Part shown: piece by piece, positions 51,727-61,585 of the stretch
Numbering within the stretch: position 1 is the first letter of the stretch
Layout of the letters: every line of letters starts with the position of its first letter
From: Stentor coeruleus
Taxonomy: Eukaryota; Ciliophora; Heterotrichea; Heterotrichida; Stentoridae
Direction of reading: 5' to 3'
DNA: 64,000 nucleotides
NCBI GenBank assembly: GCA_001970955.1
Contig: MPUH01000204.1
Coordinates: forward strand, 1-64,000
Program-made: the position numbers and the translations under genes
Notes under the pieces: generated by a model
What the model was told of the DNA's origin: nothing
Database searches by the model: none
The model's input: only the letters and a program-made list of their open reading frames with translations

Positions 51727-52485
51727 TTATAAGAATTTTAATGACCAGAGAGAAGTAGGATTTTGCTTGTTTATATTTCCATGAGTTTTAAGCCATTTGG
51801 CTTGCGAAATCATTGCTACTTTTTTCTTAGCATAGTGAGATTTTTGCACTACATTTGAAGAATTTTGAGGCTTTTTTTGTTGTGGAAAGTCTTTAGGTTC
51901 ATATTTAATATTTTTCATTCTTTCAGCTAGTCTTATGAACCCTGCATCAGATTCAGGCTTGCTAACTGATATAGCTTTTTCATCTGAACGTAAGGTTTTA
52001 TTCATAGTCCTAAGTATGATTTGGTCTTTTTTTAGCCTTTGTAAAAATTACAGAATTTCGTTTCGAACTTTATCACGTAGGCTCACTTTAGGTTTTGAAT
52101 CATTTTTTTCATCTCGCTCTCTTATTGAACTTATCTAAATAGATCATACCCTACTTTTGACCCGCGAGTAGTCTGGAATGCAAGATTGCGGCCTTGTCGT
52201 TATTGAAGATTTATTGTCTGTTAAGGAATTTTTCCTGATTTTTGATTTCATCTCAATTGGCTGAGGAATATCTAGTGTTTTTCCTGCTATTCCTCCATGA
52301 TAACTAGTCTTGATTGGTGAATATCTTGAATCATATGATTTCCTAAAGTTTATATAGCATGGAGAAGGGGTGTTGTTTCTAGATTCTGCTGTGTTTACAT
52401 ATGATGTATTTGTTAAGGTAAGCAACCTTAAAGTATATTCATCAGCTGGGCCTAAAAAATCCATTAGAGAACCAATATTTTCCAT
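51727..52485 (-). CDS. Basic protein of unknown function (three exons)
   Basis: About 242 residues once 15-nt introns at 52135-52149 and 52037-52051 are removed. Spliced junctions read RVKSRISSIREREDEKNDS and VRNEILLKKDQIILRTMNK, which are smooth. N-terminal 25 residues are structured (MENIGSLMDFLGPADEYTL), the middle is Ser/Arg-rich, and the C-terminal half is basic with a likely helix (AGFIRLAERMKNIKYEP). The short, basic, Tyr/Pro-containing style recalls axonemal or cortical microtubule-associated proteins, but I recognise no family. Confidence 0.7.
52037..52051 (-). other. 15-nt intron 2 in the basic-protein gene
   Basis: Minus-strand GTAATTTTTACAAAG. Phase 2; splicing gives CTG (Leu). 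Unspliced, TAA stops the frame. Confidence 0.85.
52135..52149 (-). other. 15-nt intron 1 in the basic-protein gene
   Basis: Minus-strand GTATGATCTATTTAG. Phase 0; splicing links KSR to ISSIREREDE. Unspliced, TGA stops the frame. Confidence 0.88.
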
Positions 52486-52933
52486 TATTTGCCAGAAGTG
52501 TAGCCATTACAAAATTTTAATAATAGATTATTTTATTCATTATACTATATGTTGCATAGACTTGTTTCTTTTATAGAAAAAATAGTGGCAAACCATAAAA
52601 TGATTTCAATACTTATAAAGTATTCTAAGATTTTTATAGGTTTTATATAAACTGTAGAAGTCTTTGAGAATCATTTATTTTACTAATGATTTTGTTATAT
52701 GTTAATCAATTATTATCATTATTATAAGTAGAAATATACGACTTTGGTATTTATGCATGAGTTAATAACAATAAAATTTGTATTTAGAAGCATAAAAAGA
52801 ATCTTGAATAGAATATTTATGTTTAATAATAATATAATCATTATTTGTCCTTAATATAATTATATTGCAAAATCTATTAATAAAGTAAATAAATATAAAC
52901 CTATACAAAAAGATATAGAAGGTTTTAGCTAGG
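52486..52933. other. Tandem intergenic region
   Basis: Between two minus-strand genes, AT-rich. Nothing supported. Confidence 0.45.
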
Positions 52934-54073
52934 TTAATTATCAGCAGCTTTTTTCATTGTCCCGTTTTTCCAAGTAGCTTCATAAACTTCACCACTGTTC
53001 AACGTTAAAGTCCCTTTTCCATCTCTTTTATCCCTCTTAAACTCACCAATATAGAAATCCCCAGAAGCCCATCTATACATTCCATGTCCATGCATATCCT
53101 CATCATTCCATTCTCCATCATAAACATCCCCATTCTTAAACTTCATAACCCCTTTCCCATTTCTTTTCCCATGACTAAACTCTCCTTCATACAAATTCCC
53201 AATACAATAAAACTTTTTCCCAAAACCATGCATTTGTCCTTTGACAAAATCCCCAAGATATTTACTTCCCTCTTTCCATAAATACAATCCTTTTCCATGT
53301 TGTTTATCATTTTCCCACATACCTTCATATAAATCTCTACAAGAATAATACATTTTCCCATATCCATGCTTCATGTTATGATTATTAGCTTCTCCTATAT
53401 AAATATTCTCATGCTTGTTATATGATGTATAATAGCTTGTATACCCATGAGTTGTTGTATATTTTTTAGTTTTATAATCAGCTAATATACCTTCTGTATG
53501 TGAGTTAGTTTGAAGTAAAGCTTTTGATGGGTATAAAGCCTCAATATAAAACACATCATCTAATAGTTCACTAAAACTTTTATCATATTCATTTTGTATT
53601 GATTTTTCCAACTGCAAAGTGATATTGACTAAATTTCTCTTGAAAACCTTATAAGAATCATGTACCAAACTAGTAATTTCAACTAAATTCGCACTTTTCG
53701 CATTTTGTATTAAATTATTTGAAGCCTTGAAAAAATCCATTTCATTAATTAGCCTTTTGCTTGTTGAACATATTTCCTTAGCTTTTTCCTTTTGTGTGAC
53801 TATATCATAAAGCGAGTCATTTATAAAAATCAACACTCTATTAAGTTCAAAAGTCCTAAAATAAACTCTATTCTCTAAAGTAGCCTTTCCAAAACGATCA
53901 CATATCTTTATAATCCCTTTGATTACTTCCTGCTCTTTACAATCATCACTGTTTAACCAAACAAGATCTATAAGGTCAGTGTGTAGTTGAGTCCATTCAT
54001 TGTCACTAAGGTTTTTCTCTATAAGAACAGCGTATAATTGAGGTAGTTTCTCTAGGATTTCCTGTTGTTCCAT
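52934..54073 (-). CDS. MORN-repeat protein with helical N-terminus
   Basis: 379 residues. Residues 1-195 are alpha-helical with no known domain (LPQLYAVLIEKNLSDNEWTQ, NRVLIFINDSLYDIVTQKE). Residues 225-370 hold six or seven MORN repeats: YEGMWENDKQHGKGLYLWKEG, YLGDFVKGQMHGFGKKFYC, YEGEFSHGKRNGKGVMKFKNG, YDGEWNDEDMHGHGMYRWASG, YIGEFKRDKRDGKGTLTLNSG. Unlike the MORN protein at 44259 it has no acylation signal, so any membrane contact would come from the repeats or a partner. Divergent from the Bax-inhibitor gene, 264 bases between starts. Confidence 0.9.
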   Translation of the reverse strand: MEQQEILEKLPQLYAVLIEKNLSDNEWTQLHTDLIDLVWLNSDDCKEQEVIKGIIKICDRFGKATLENRVYFRTFELNRVLIFINDSLYDIVTQKEKAKEICSTSKRLINEMDFFKASNNLIQNAKSANLVEITSLVHDSYKVFKRNLVNITLQLEKSIQNEYDKSFSELLDDVFYIEALYPSKALLQTNSHTEGILADYKTKKYTTTHGYTSYYTSYNKHENIYIGEANNHNMKHGYGKMYYSCRDLYEGMWENDKQHGKGLYLWKEGSKYLGDFVKGQMHGFGKKFYCIGNLYEGEFSHGKRNGKGVMKFKNGDVYDGEWNDEDMHGHGMYRWASGDFYIGEFKRDKRDGKGTLTLNSGEVYEATWKNGTMKKAADN

Positions 54074-54337
54074 GAAAATTATGGATTCTGGTCTGGTTTA
54101 AAAATAATTAAGCTTAAAAACTCCTTTTATTCACCTTTTCTTCTCTATTTAAAAGAAGTTCAATAATCAAATACATTAGCCATAGTATACTTTAAATATA
54201 ACCTAATAAAATATGCTTATTGCCATAAGGTATATAAATGTATGAGTTTTTACTATAAAAATCTGGATTTCTATTCAAAATTTGGGTTTATAGATAAACA
54301 ATGGTAAGTATTTGTATGTTTAAACTAACGTATATAA

Positions 54338-55045
54338 ATGGAACCTGATACTGAATGGGCAGGAGGTGATTACGAAAAGTATAGTCTTGAAAGGCCAGAT
54401 GATCGCCTTGGGTTTATACGCAAAGTTTACTCGATATTAACAGTTCAGCTCTTTATCACAGCTGGCTTAGTTGCTATATCTGCAGCATCAGAAGACTATC
54501 AAGATTTTGTATATGATAATTACTGGCTTGTTATCGTTTTTGCGGTGTTAGCCATAATTGTCATTTGTGTGCTTTTCTTTGTCCCACATCTTCATAAAAA
54601 AGTCCCTTACAATTACATATTGCTGTTTGTTTTCACCATATTAGAAGCACTTACTGTATCATTTGTCACAGCATTTTATAGCCCTACAACAATTTTGATT
54701 GCTGCTGGGTGTACCTTTGGCTTGACATTATCTTTGACAATATATGCTTTTGTGACAAAGACTGATTTTACTAAGCATTATGGGATAATGATTGTTTTGA
54801 GCTTTGGACTTTTTGTCTTTGGTTTACTATTTTTTTTTGTTGGATACGGGGATATTTATAGACTTGTGTTTTGCCCAATAGCTGTGGTTATATATGGGAT
54901 TTTCTTGATATATGATACGCAGTTGATTGTTGGAGAAAAAAGACATAAAATAGGATATGATGATTATGTCCTGGGGGCTGTAGCTTTATATGTTGATATT
55001 GTAGGGATTTTCCTTTATATATTAGCTATGTTTGGCGAGAAATAA
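54338..55045 (+). CDS. Bax inhibitor-1/Lifeguard (TMBIM) family membrane protein
   Basis: 235 residues with seven hydrophobic segments after a 35-residue cytosolic start. Family features: RLGFIRKVYSILTVQLFITA as the first helix lead, ILEALTVSFVTAFYSPTTIL, and the C-terminal signature VIYGIFLIYDTQLIVGEKRH followed by YDDYVLGAVALYVDIVGIF. The Asp pair in the last two helices forms the pH-sensing calcium-leak site in the family. The pattern is closer to Lifeguard/GRINA-like members than to BI-1 itself. Likely in ER or Golgi membrane. Confidence 0.94.
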   Translation: MEPDTEWAGGDYEKYSLERPDDRLGFIRKVYSILTVQLFITAGLVAISAASEDYQDFVYDNYWLVIVFAVLAIIVICVLFFVPHLHKKVPYNYILLFVFTILEALTVSFVTAFYSPTTILIAAGCTFGLTLSLTIYAFVTKTDFTKHYGIMIVLSFGLFVFGLLFFFVGYGDIYRLVFCPIAVVIYGIFLIYDTQLIVGEKRHKIGYDDYVLGAVALYVDIVGIFLYILAMFGEK

Positions 55046-55174
55046 GATATTTTAATAGAGGAATTAGGATTATTATGGTAATAAATATAGAAAAAGTATT
55101 GGGTTTTGGCTGAGGATGTTAGGGTGTTAAATGGAAAATATTGATAATAAGATAGTTATAAGTAATGAATAATT

Positions 55175-55603
55175 ATGGAAACTGATGAGAAATGGGTATA
55201 TACTCCATGGGGATATGCCATGTTTCTATATCAGGATAGCCTTAAAGCTACAGTAAAGCTACATTGGGGCGGTCTTGGCTACTTAAATCCTTCCTCATTA
55301 ACTTCATCTATACATTTCTCCATCAAACTTTTCTCAGCATCACGTGATACCTTAGAGTATCAGTGGGAAATAACACAAGATTTTTCCTTACTTTATTCTC
55401 TGATTCAAAAACAGTTTTCCTTAACTCCTAAAACAGAGCTAAGTATTTATTACATCAAAGGAAAACTTATTAAGATACTTCCTTCAGATTGTCCGCTTAA
55501 TCTCAAGTTAAAAAATAATATCAAATTTTTAGGAATTATTAAGACTAGTATTACATCAGATGATGCTAAAAATTCCCAGAACCTTGAAGCTTTTAGATTG
55601 TAA
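55175..55603 (+). CDS. Protein of unknown function, 142 residues
   Basis: ATG start in AATAATTATG. Mixed composition, probably beta-rich in the first half (WVYTPWGYAMFLYQDSLKAT, HFSIKLFSASRDTLEYQWEI) and helical in part of the second. No membrane segment and no recognised domain. It lies 129 bases after the Bax-inhibitor gene on the same strand, and its downstream flank is G-rich and C-poor as for other genes, which supports expression. Confidence 0.62.
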   Translation: METDEKWVYTPWGYAMFLYQDSLKATVKLHWGGLGYLNPSSLTSSIHFSIKLFSASRDTLEYQWEITQDFSLLYSLIQKQFSLTPKTELSIYYIKGKLIKILPSDCPLNLKLKNNIKFLGIIKTSITSDDAKNSQNLEAFRL

Positions 55604-56857
55604 AAAATAAAATGATAGTGATGGGAATAGAAATTAATCATGTAAAGTAGAGTTATTTGATATGTATAAAAAGTGAGGTGTTAAATAGTTTGATAATTGT
55701 TATAAATTTTTTTTTTGGTTTGTTGAAGTATTTTAGAAATTATATGGGTTGATAAGATGTTTATGATTTTATATTATAAGTTTTGAGGGTGTAAGGTTAA
55801 GATATGTGAGAGTTTTAGATAAGGATAGAAAAATATTTTTGTGTTAGGGTTATTATTATGTGGTTAAATTAGGATTATTTACATTTTTCATGATGATATG
55901 TGAGTTTATTGCATTTAATATGTTTAATTGGTATGGGTATTACTTTGCAATAAAATCCTAATTAATTTTACACTTTTTAAGGTACAGGAGGAGGTATTTT
56001 ATAATAACATAATTATTATCTCTCTTTTCTTATATACTAATATTTTATATGTTTAAGTTGATCTAGTGCATATTTATAGTTTTACCCTATTTGAAATTAA
56101 GTTTTCATAAAAATTATCTAAACTTTAACTCATCTTATAAAGTATAACTAAAGAAAAACAATTTTTTTAATGATTCTGATATAGTTGGGTATAAATAATT
56201 ATGTATCTAAAGTTTTTTAATATAAAGGAATATGATATCGAAATATTTAAATACATTTAGAAAGACAAAAATTATAATTTTCTGCATTCTTAATAATCAA
56301 AAACTCATTCCTAAGATCTTTATCCAAATTGTGCCCTTCTTCTAACCCAAATTCAAAATTTAAAGCATCTTATAAAATCAAAAACTCATTCCTAAGATCT
56401 TTATCCAAATTGTGCCCTTCTTCTAACCCAAATTCAAAATTTAAAGCATCTTATATAAAATCTCATATTTCACTAGGTAAACTCAAACCTTTTATTCATA
56501 CTTTATTTCAATTATCTTCATATTCTCATCATAGCATCTTTTCATCTCAAAAAGAAAATCCACATGAACTTTTACCATAAAAATCCACTTATTCTCTCTA
56601 TTTCTATCTTTAAAACTTAAATCTCTTAAATACCCCTTATATATTCCTAACCATATACCGCTTTTTTCTTTAACATCTAAATCCTCTCATAATCTCCCAA
56701 GTCCTTCATTTACAGTATCCCAAGTTAAATTCTAACCTTTTCCTCACATTTCGAAATCTTTTAAATTTCAAATTCAGACTTATAAACTTCATAACCAATA
56801 ATCGTCTTAAATCTCAAAGCCAAAATCAAAGATTAGTTTATATTTCTAACAAAATAA
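55604..56857. other. Long convergent intergenic region
   Basis: 55604-55960 is G-rich and C-poor, 56,280-56,857 is C-rich and G-poor, so the skew flips within as at other convergent sites. Contains the 81-base tandem repeat listed separately. The open frame across that repeat has no ATG-led start and I regard it as non-coding. Confidence 0.55.
56295..56455. repeat. Near-perfect tandem duplication, unit 81 bases
   Basis: Copies 56295-56375 and 56376-56455, differing only at their ends. Same period as the coding duplication at 46779. Non-coding. Confidence 0.85.
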
Positions 56858-57790
56858 TTAATTACATACAAATTCAGCTATTTTCTTAGAATTCTGAGGT
56901 ATGTTCCTACATCCTATACACTGACAGTTTTCAGTGCATATTATCCCACTTTGAAAACATTCGCAGTATTTTTTCAAACAGCCTGATTTAGAACAGTGAC
57001 AACCTTTGTTGTGCATTGCTTGAGTTTCTCCTTTTAAACTCACAGTTTTGATTTTAGGCTTGAATGCATTTGGGTTTCTGTCAAGAGTTGCTGCCACTGC
57101 ATCTCTTCTGCTATTTTCATTAGACTGAGTATTTAAGCAGTCTATACAATTACACCCTTGGCAATAAGTCCCAGCTGCAAAGCAGTCACAATAAAGTTTC
57201 AGACATCTGGACTTTTGGCAATTACAACAAATTTTTTCTACTTGAATTTCTTCTTTCCTAGGTCTTTTGATTCTTTTTATAGCTGGCGGTGAGCTTTCTC
57301 TTTCTTGTGAAACAGATATTTTAGCTGATATCGAGCTGAATTTCATAGTAGACATGCTAGGAAGACTTGTGAAATCGATTTTTTTGATAAGTTTGTGCTG
57401 ACGAGAAGCATCTTGGATTATGGGTGATAGCAAGTTCAGTGATTCAGTTAAGTTCATTGGGCTTAGCATATTTGCTCTACGATAAAGTCGTGGTGGAGAT
57501 TGAAAAGGGATAGGTGAAAGCGATGTCAACAAGAATTTGGAGAAAGGGGAAGCTGCAGGGCTAATGAACTTTTTTAACGACTCCGGCGAGTTCGTTAGAT
57601 TCGTATTTGTATTCCGCCCTAATTCTGAATTCTTCATATTTACTTTATTAGGTGTAGATGTTGGAAGAAAATGAGCAGAAAAAACTAAGCTTAAAATGGT
57701 CTTTAAAAAGCTAGACAAAGACTTGTGTTTAGGCATAGAAAAAACTGAAGAAAACAGAGACAATGTTTTGGTTTTAAGAAAAATATACAT
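56858..57790 (-). CDS. Tesmin/TSO1-like CXC (CRC) domain DNA-binding protein
   Basis: Up to 310 residues. Two cysteine-rich CXC boxes in the C-terminal third: [19 protein letters not shown] with [11 protein letters not shown], then [18 protein letters not shown] with [12 protein letters not shown]. They are separated by the conserved short linker including [10 protein letters not shown]. This is the LIN54/tesmin/TSO1 CRC domain, which binds TTYGAA-type sites and regulates cell-cycle or germline genes. The first 50 residues ([13 protein letters not shown]...) look unlike the rest; the ATG at 57637 (MKNSELGRN), preceded by a TAATAAA leader, may be the real start, giving 259 residues. Confidence 0.92.
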   Translation of the reverse strand: MYIFLKTKTLSLFSSVFSMPKHKSLSSFLKTILSLVFSAHFLPTSTPNKVNMKNSELGRNTNTNLTNSPESLKKFISPAASPFSKFLLTSLSPIPFQSPPRLYRRANMLSPMNLTESLNLLSPIIQDASRQHKLIKKIDFTSLPSMSTMKFSSISAKISVSQERESSPPAIKRIKRPRKEEIQVEKICCNCQKSRCLKLYCDCFAAGTYCQGCNCIDCLNTQSNENSRRDAVAATLDRNPNAFKPKIKTVSLKGETQAMHNKGCHCSKSGCLKKYCECFQSGIICTENCQCIGCRNIPQNSKKIAEFVCN

Positions 57791-58308
57791 GAAAAAAGAG
57801 GAAAACTGGATAATCAGCAGAAAAAGGTGTAAATTTAAGATAATAAAGAGTTTATTGTCAAGATTGTAGATAAAAGATAATGTTTTTTTTAATAAAATGA
57901 TACTTTTTTAAAGAAATAATGAGGTGTACTTTGGGAAAATACTAAGTGGAATAAATATTTGTTAAGGCTGTAGAAGACTTTACATTAAAAACTAGAAATA
58001 GTTTAACTGCTAGAATAGGATTTTATGACAGGGTTGCTTTGCTTTCATTTATAACTTTACCCAGATAAGCCCTAGCTCTATAATAGCTATTTTCTTATAA
58101 AAACTTCTTTTATTAGTTGCCTGTTGTAAAGCAATTTTCCAATCACTAACTAATATTTGTGATTTCTATATAAAATGCAAATCCTAAACTCTAATAATAA
58201 AAATTTAGCTACATACAAGGAAAGTTTCACTAACCCAAAATCATATATATTGTTCCGGATCCAAAAAAATTATCCTATATCAAAAATTCTAACCTAATTA
58301 ATTACTTT
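57791..58308. other. Tandem intergenic region
   Basis: Between two minus-strand genes. G-rich, C-poor part near the tesmin-like start (57,800-58,000), then C-richer. No gene seen. Confidence 0.45.
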
Positions 58309-59781
58309 TTACTGATATTCTATGTAGTAATACGGAAGCACATGCTCCTTTTTGAAGAAAATATAATAATCTGTTTGAACACCCCTAAAATCTACAAAAA
58401 AATAATCGTCTTCAGTATTTTGAAATTCTGTCTTATCTTTCAATGCATGATCCCCTTTTTTGCCTAATAATGCTTTGCATATCAACATTTTCTTATTATC
58501 CTTTCCATAAAAACAAATAGACATAGCAGGATCAGTTCCTGTATAAACCCCAAATCCATAAGCGTTACCAACTTTAATTTCCACTTCAATACCACCAACT
58601 TTAAACCCATTTTTGCAAATGTCTGTATAAATGCTATTTGAAGTTGCATGAAAAACATAAATCTCCCCTTCAAATGTCCCTTTTTTAATAAGAAGTTCTT
58701 TTGCTTTATCATATTTTTGTTGTAACGCAGGATTGTAAATATAATTAACTTTAGTGAGTTGCAATTTGACTTTGAATGTATTTCGCAGGTAATCAACTTT
58801 TTTTTCATGAACATCCCAATCAAATTTTGATAAAGCAAAAAAGTAATGCGATTTCATTTCTGGGATTTCATCATCTTCTCTGCATTCGAATTCTTTGTAA
58901 TCTTGGACACCTGATTTTATTACATAACAAGATATTCCAGGATGACTTATATATCCGCAACTAACACAAAGTTCATATCCGCATTGACATAAAATAAATA
59001 TATTACTATCAACTGATTCTAATGCTCTCTCACAATTAAAGCATAGTATATGGGAAATTCCTTCAATCTTAAGTCTTGGCCACAACTCATAAGTTAGTTC
59101 TTCCCCTTGTATTAAAACATCTTTAATAATACTATGAGCTAAGATTGTTGTACAATGCGGTATCGGACAATAAAACTCACTCTCCTCTTTTAGCACCTCA
59201 AGTCTTTTTCTAAAGCAACAATCACAAACTTTATGGTTGCAATTTGGCATTCTCTGCACTCTTCCTTGTCCATTGCACTTTAAATATAGTTCTCGATTAG
59301 TAAAAAAATAACATTCAGCTTTTTTCAATGCGTCATTTATATTTTTTATAGTTACTGCGAAATTTTGCTCATTTTTTTGAATTGACTCATAAATTCTTTC
59401 AACTGGAATAACATTTGTAAAATAAGGGGCATATACATCTAGTTTAGTTTTTTCCGGAGAAAACATGGCATTACAACCAGGACAGGTATAGGTGTATGAG
59501 ATTCCCACTCTTGAGAAAATGTCAAAGATGTATTTCCCTAAACAATTAAAGCAAACATAATGCTCGCATTGGGGAAAATATTGTAAAAGTCTGCTGTCTG
59601 TTGTTATAAAAGGATTTTTGTGGATTTTTTCATGTGAGCAGCAGATGAACTTGAACTGGTGATTGATTTGAACCTTCCCTTTGAGCTTTATGAGTTCGGC
59701 AGCTATAAGCTTGGCTGCATCTTTGTAATTGCAGTTCAGACAATATTCAAATTGCTTTATTAGAAAGTCCACTTCAGACAT
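58309..59781 (-). CDS. RING/IBR zinc fingers fused to a PARP catalytic domain
   Basis: 490 residues. Residues 45-110 carry a RING-like cluster (QCEHYVCFNCLGKYI, CPGCNAMF). Residues 160-225 carry a second (NCNHKVCDCCFRKRL, YCPIPHC). Residues 240-285 look like an IBR (LCFNCERAL, CQCGYELCVSCGYI). The C-terminal 130 residues are a PARP domain: VFHATSNSIYTDICKNGF (NAD-contact His), GFGVYTGTDPAMS (Tyr), MLICKALLGKK and the last strands HVLPYYYIEYQ. No Glu is seen at the third catalytic position (the stretch reads TDYYIFF), so mono- rather than poly-ADP-ribosylation is expected. A protein that could join ubiquitin ligase and ADP-ribosyl transfer; no canonical RING2 catalytic segment is evident. Confidence 0.85.
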   Translation of the reverse strand: MSEVDFLIKQFEYCLNCNYKDAAKLIAAELIKLKGKVQINHQFKFICCSHEKIHKNPFITTDSRLLQYFPQCEHYVCFNCLGKYIFDIFSRVGISYTYTCPGCNAMFSPEKTKLDVYAPYFTNVIPVERIYESIQKNEQNFAVTIKNINDALKKAECYFFTNRELYLKCNGQGRVQRMPNCNHKVCDCCFRKRLEVLKEESEFYCPIPHCTTILAHSIIKDVLIQGEELTYELWPRLKIEGISHILCFNCERALESVDSNIFILCQCGYELCVSCGYISHPGISCYVIKSGVQDYKEFECREDDEIPEMKSHYFFALSKFDWDVHEKKVDYLRNTFKVKLQLTKVNYIYNPALQQKYDKAKELLIKKGTFEGEIYVFHATSNSIYTDICKNGFKVGGIEVEIKVGNAYGFGVYTGTDPAMSICFYGKDNKKMLICKALLGKKGDHALKDKTEFQNTEDDYFFVDFRGVQTDYYIFFKKEHVLPYYYIEYQ

Positions 59782-60241
59782 TTTATTTATAGAATATTAA
59801 CAGTGTGAAATTATCTGGATTCAAGTATAAGTATGGATTATTTTATATATGCTAAAGAATATTTTTTTATTTAAGATATTGGAAAATAATCATAGATTTT
59901 ATGATAAAAATTGTATAACAATAAAATGTGTATCAATAAAGTATTTATTAACAAATCATGTTTAGAAATATTTTATAAATTCCATTAAGTAAATAATATG
60001 AATTAAACTTATAGTAGATGATGAATATAGTATATATTTTTGTAATAAATAAACTAATGAATATTATTTTTTCTAAGAATTATATTAAAATACACTTAAT
60101 ATATAATTATATTGTTGTAGAATTTCTGAGTTTAGAGTGAGAAATGGTTTTCATGAGTGTGGATTTATAGTTAGTCCTCAAAAAGACCAGAGATCAATAG
60201 CTGTCTATAAATTCATAAACTTTAATCTTAGCAAAATTTAA
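59782..60241. promoter_or_regulatory. Divergent intergenic region
   Basis: Between the RING-PARP (minus) and IQ-protein (plus) starts. Very AT-rich; nothing else supported. Confidence 0.45.
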
Positions 60242-61441
60242 ATGGATGAAGTGCTTACAACTCAGCTTATACAAGTAACATCTACTTAGATCCTTGATAA
60301 GCGTATTGCTAAATATTCCTCAAAAGACCTGTCAAGTAAATCCAAAGCTTCAACTAAAGAGCTGCGAAATTTTAAACTTAATCCTTTGGCTCGGCTTTTA
60401 ATCCATAAGCCAGAAAATCCTCCTCCCCAAATTCATTCATTAGCAAGTATAACCTTAAAATCCAAAATCCGTAAAGTTAAAGCCCACAAACACTCAGAAA
60501 TCATAAACAATATCTCAATTCAAGATTCTAATTATTCAATCAACACCACAGATATACAAAGCTTAAAACCTACAAATAACAATGAAAGTGAAAAGCAAAA
60601 TGCATTAGAAAACTATACGATTAATAAAGAAGAAGTTCAGAATGCAAACTACATTGAAAGACTTTTAAAAAGTGATATTGAGATTTTAGGGTGTTGGCAA
60701 AAGTTCAAAGAAAATTTTTTGAGATTGAGTAAAAAGAAATTTTTAGATAATTCCCATTGGTGGAAGTATAAGATGTGGAGAAGTGTTATGAAGAGTGGGA
60801 TTAAAAGATTGGAAAGTAAGTGGATAAGGATAAATAATGCTGCAACAAAGATTCAAAGTATTATTCGAATGTGTAAAACACGTAAAGTTTATCTAAAAAT
60901 CAAACAATCATGTATTTATATACAAGATTTCTGGGTAAAAGTGTATAAGCAAAGATGCAGATTTTTAAAAATCAAATTTTTAGCTTGTTTCCTATCAAAA
61001 TACGCTAAGTAATACTTACATAGATTATCTTTCATAGAAAAATCTTTTTCAGCAATAATAATACAGAAATACTTCCGCATGTTTATCATCAGAAAAAGAT
61101 ACAAAAATCTAATAAATGAAAAAATGCAGGCTTACAGACATAGAAAAATGCTTGAAAAACAGTCAAATCTAGTTAAACAAAGGAACAACAGGAAACAAGC
61201 TGTCAAAATTATTGAGAATTTCTGGCTAAATTATAAAGAAAAATGCAGACTGAAAACTCTTCGCAAGTATTTAGTAACTTTACCTTATAAATACCGTAAG
61301 CTTTTGATGAAATTTAAACAGGTCAAGCGGGATGCTGATAATTTGAAAAATACAGTTGATGAGTTGATAGCCAAGAAGTTCATGAAATATCCTCTAAATT
61401 TAGAGTTGAATATAAATGTCATTAAGGAAATCTATAAGTAA
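60242..61441 (+). CDS. IQ-motif (calmodulin-binding) protein (three exons)
   Basis: About 389 residues. The first exon is only 33 bases (MDEVLTTQLIQ). A 15-nt intron at 60275-60289 leads into ILDKRIAKYSSKDLS, and a second at 61009-61023 joins KYAK to LSFIEKSFSAIIIQKYFRMF. IQ-type helices: AATKIQSIIRMCKTRKVYL, CIYIQDFWVKVYKQRCRF, SAIIIQKYFRMFIIRKRY and AVKIIENFWLNYKEKCRL. The array suggests several calmodulin or centrin molecules bound in series, a common design for contractile or basal-body proteins in ciliates; Stentor is strongly contractile. The end is a short coiled coil. Confidence 0.82.
60275..60289 (+). other. 15-nt intron 1 in the IQ-protein gene
   Basis: GTAACATCTACTTAG. Phase 0; reveals the ATG exon. 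Unspliced it ends in TAG. Confidence 0.85.
61009..61023 (+). other. 15-nt intron 2 in the IQ-protein gene
   Basis: GTAATACTTACATAG. Phase 2; splicing restores AAA (Lys) and an IQ helix downstream. Unspliced, TAA stops the frame. Confidence 0.92.
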
Positions 61442-61585
61442 TATCATTAAATAATAGTTTTGGTTTTTAATACTAATAAACTATATATCATTTAGAGTAT
61501 CTTTTGTAATCTCTACAAATAAACAATTAATATAAATTATAATATTTTCACTACTTACGTTTTCTTGCTTCACGTTTGAGCTTGC

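Noticed and set aside
56329-56580. Open frame of 83 codons over the tandem repeat
   Set aside because: It lacks an ATG start, is made open by the repeat, and its strand composition matches a 3' flank of a minus-strand gene.
60386-60388. TTG as start of the IQ-protein gene
   Set aside because: A 15-nt intron upstream joins this frame to an ATG exon at 60242, which is the better start.
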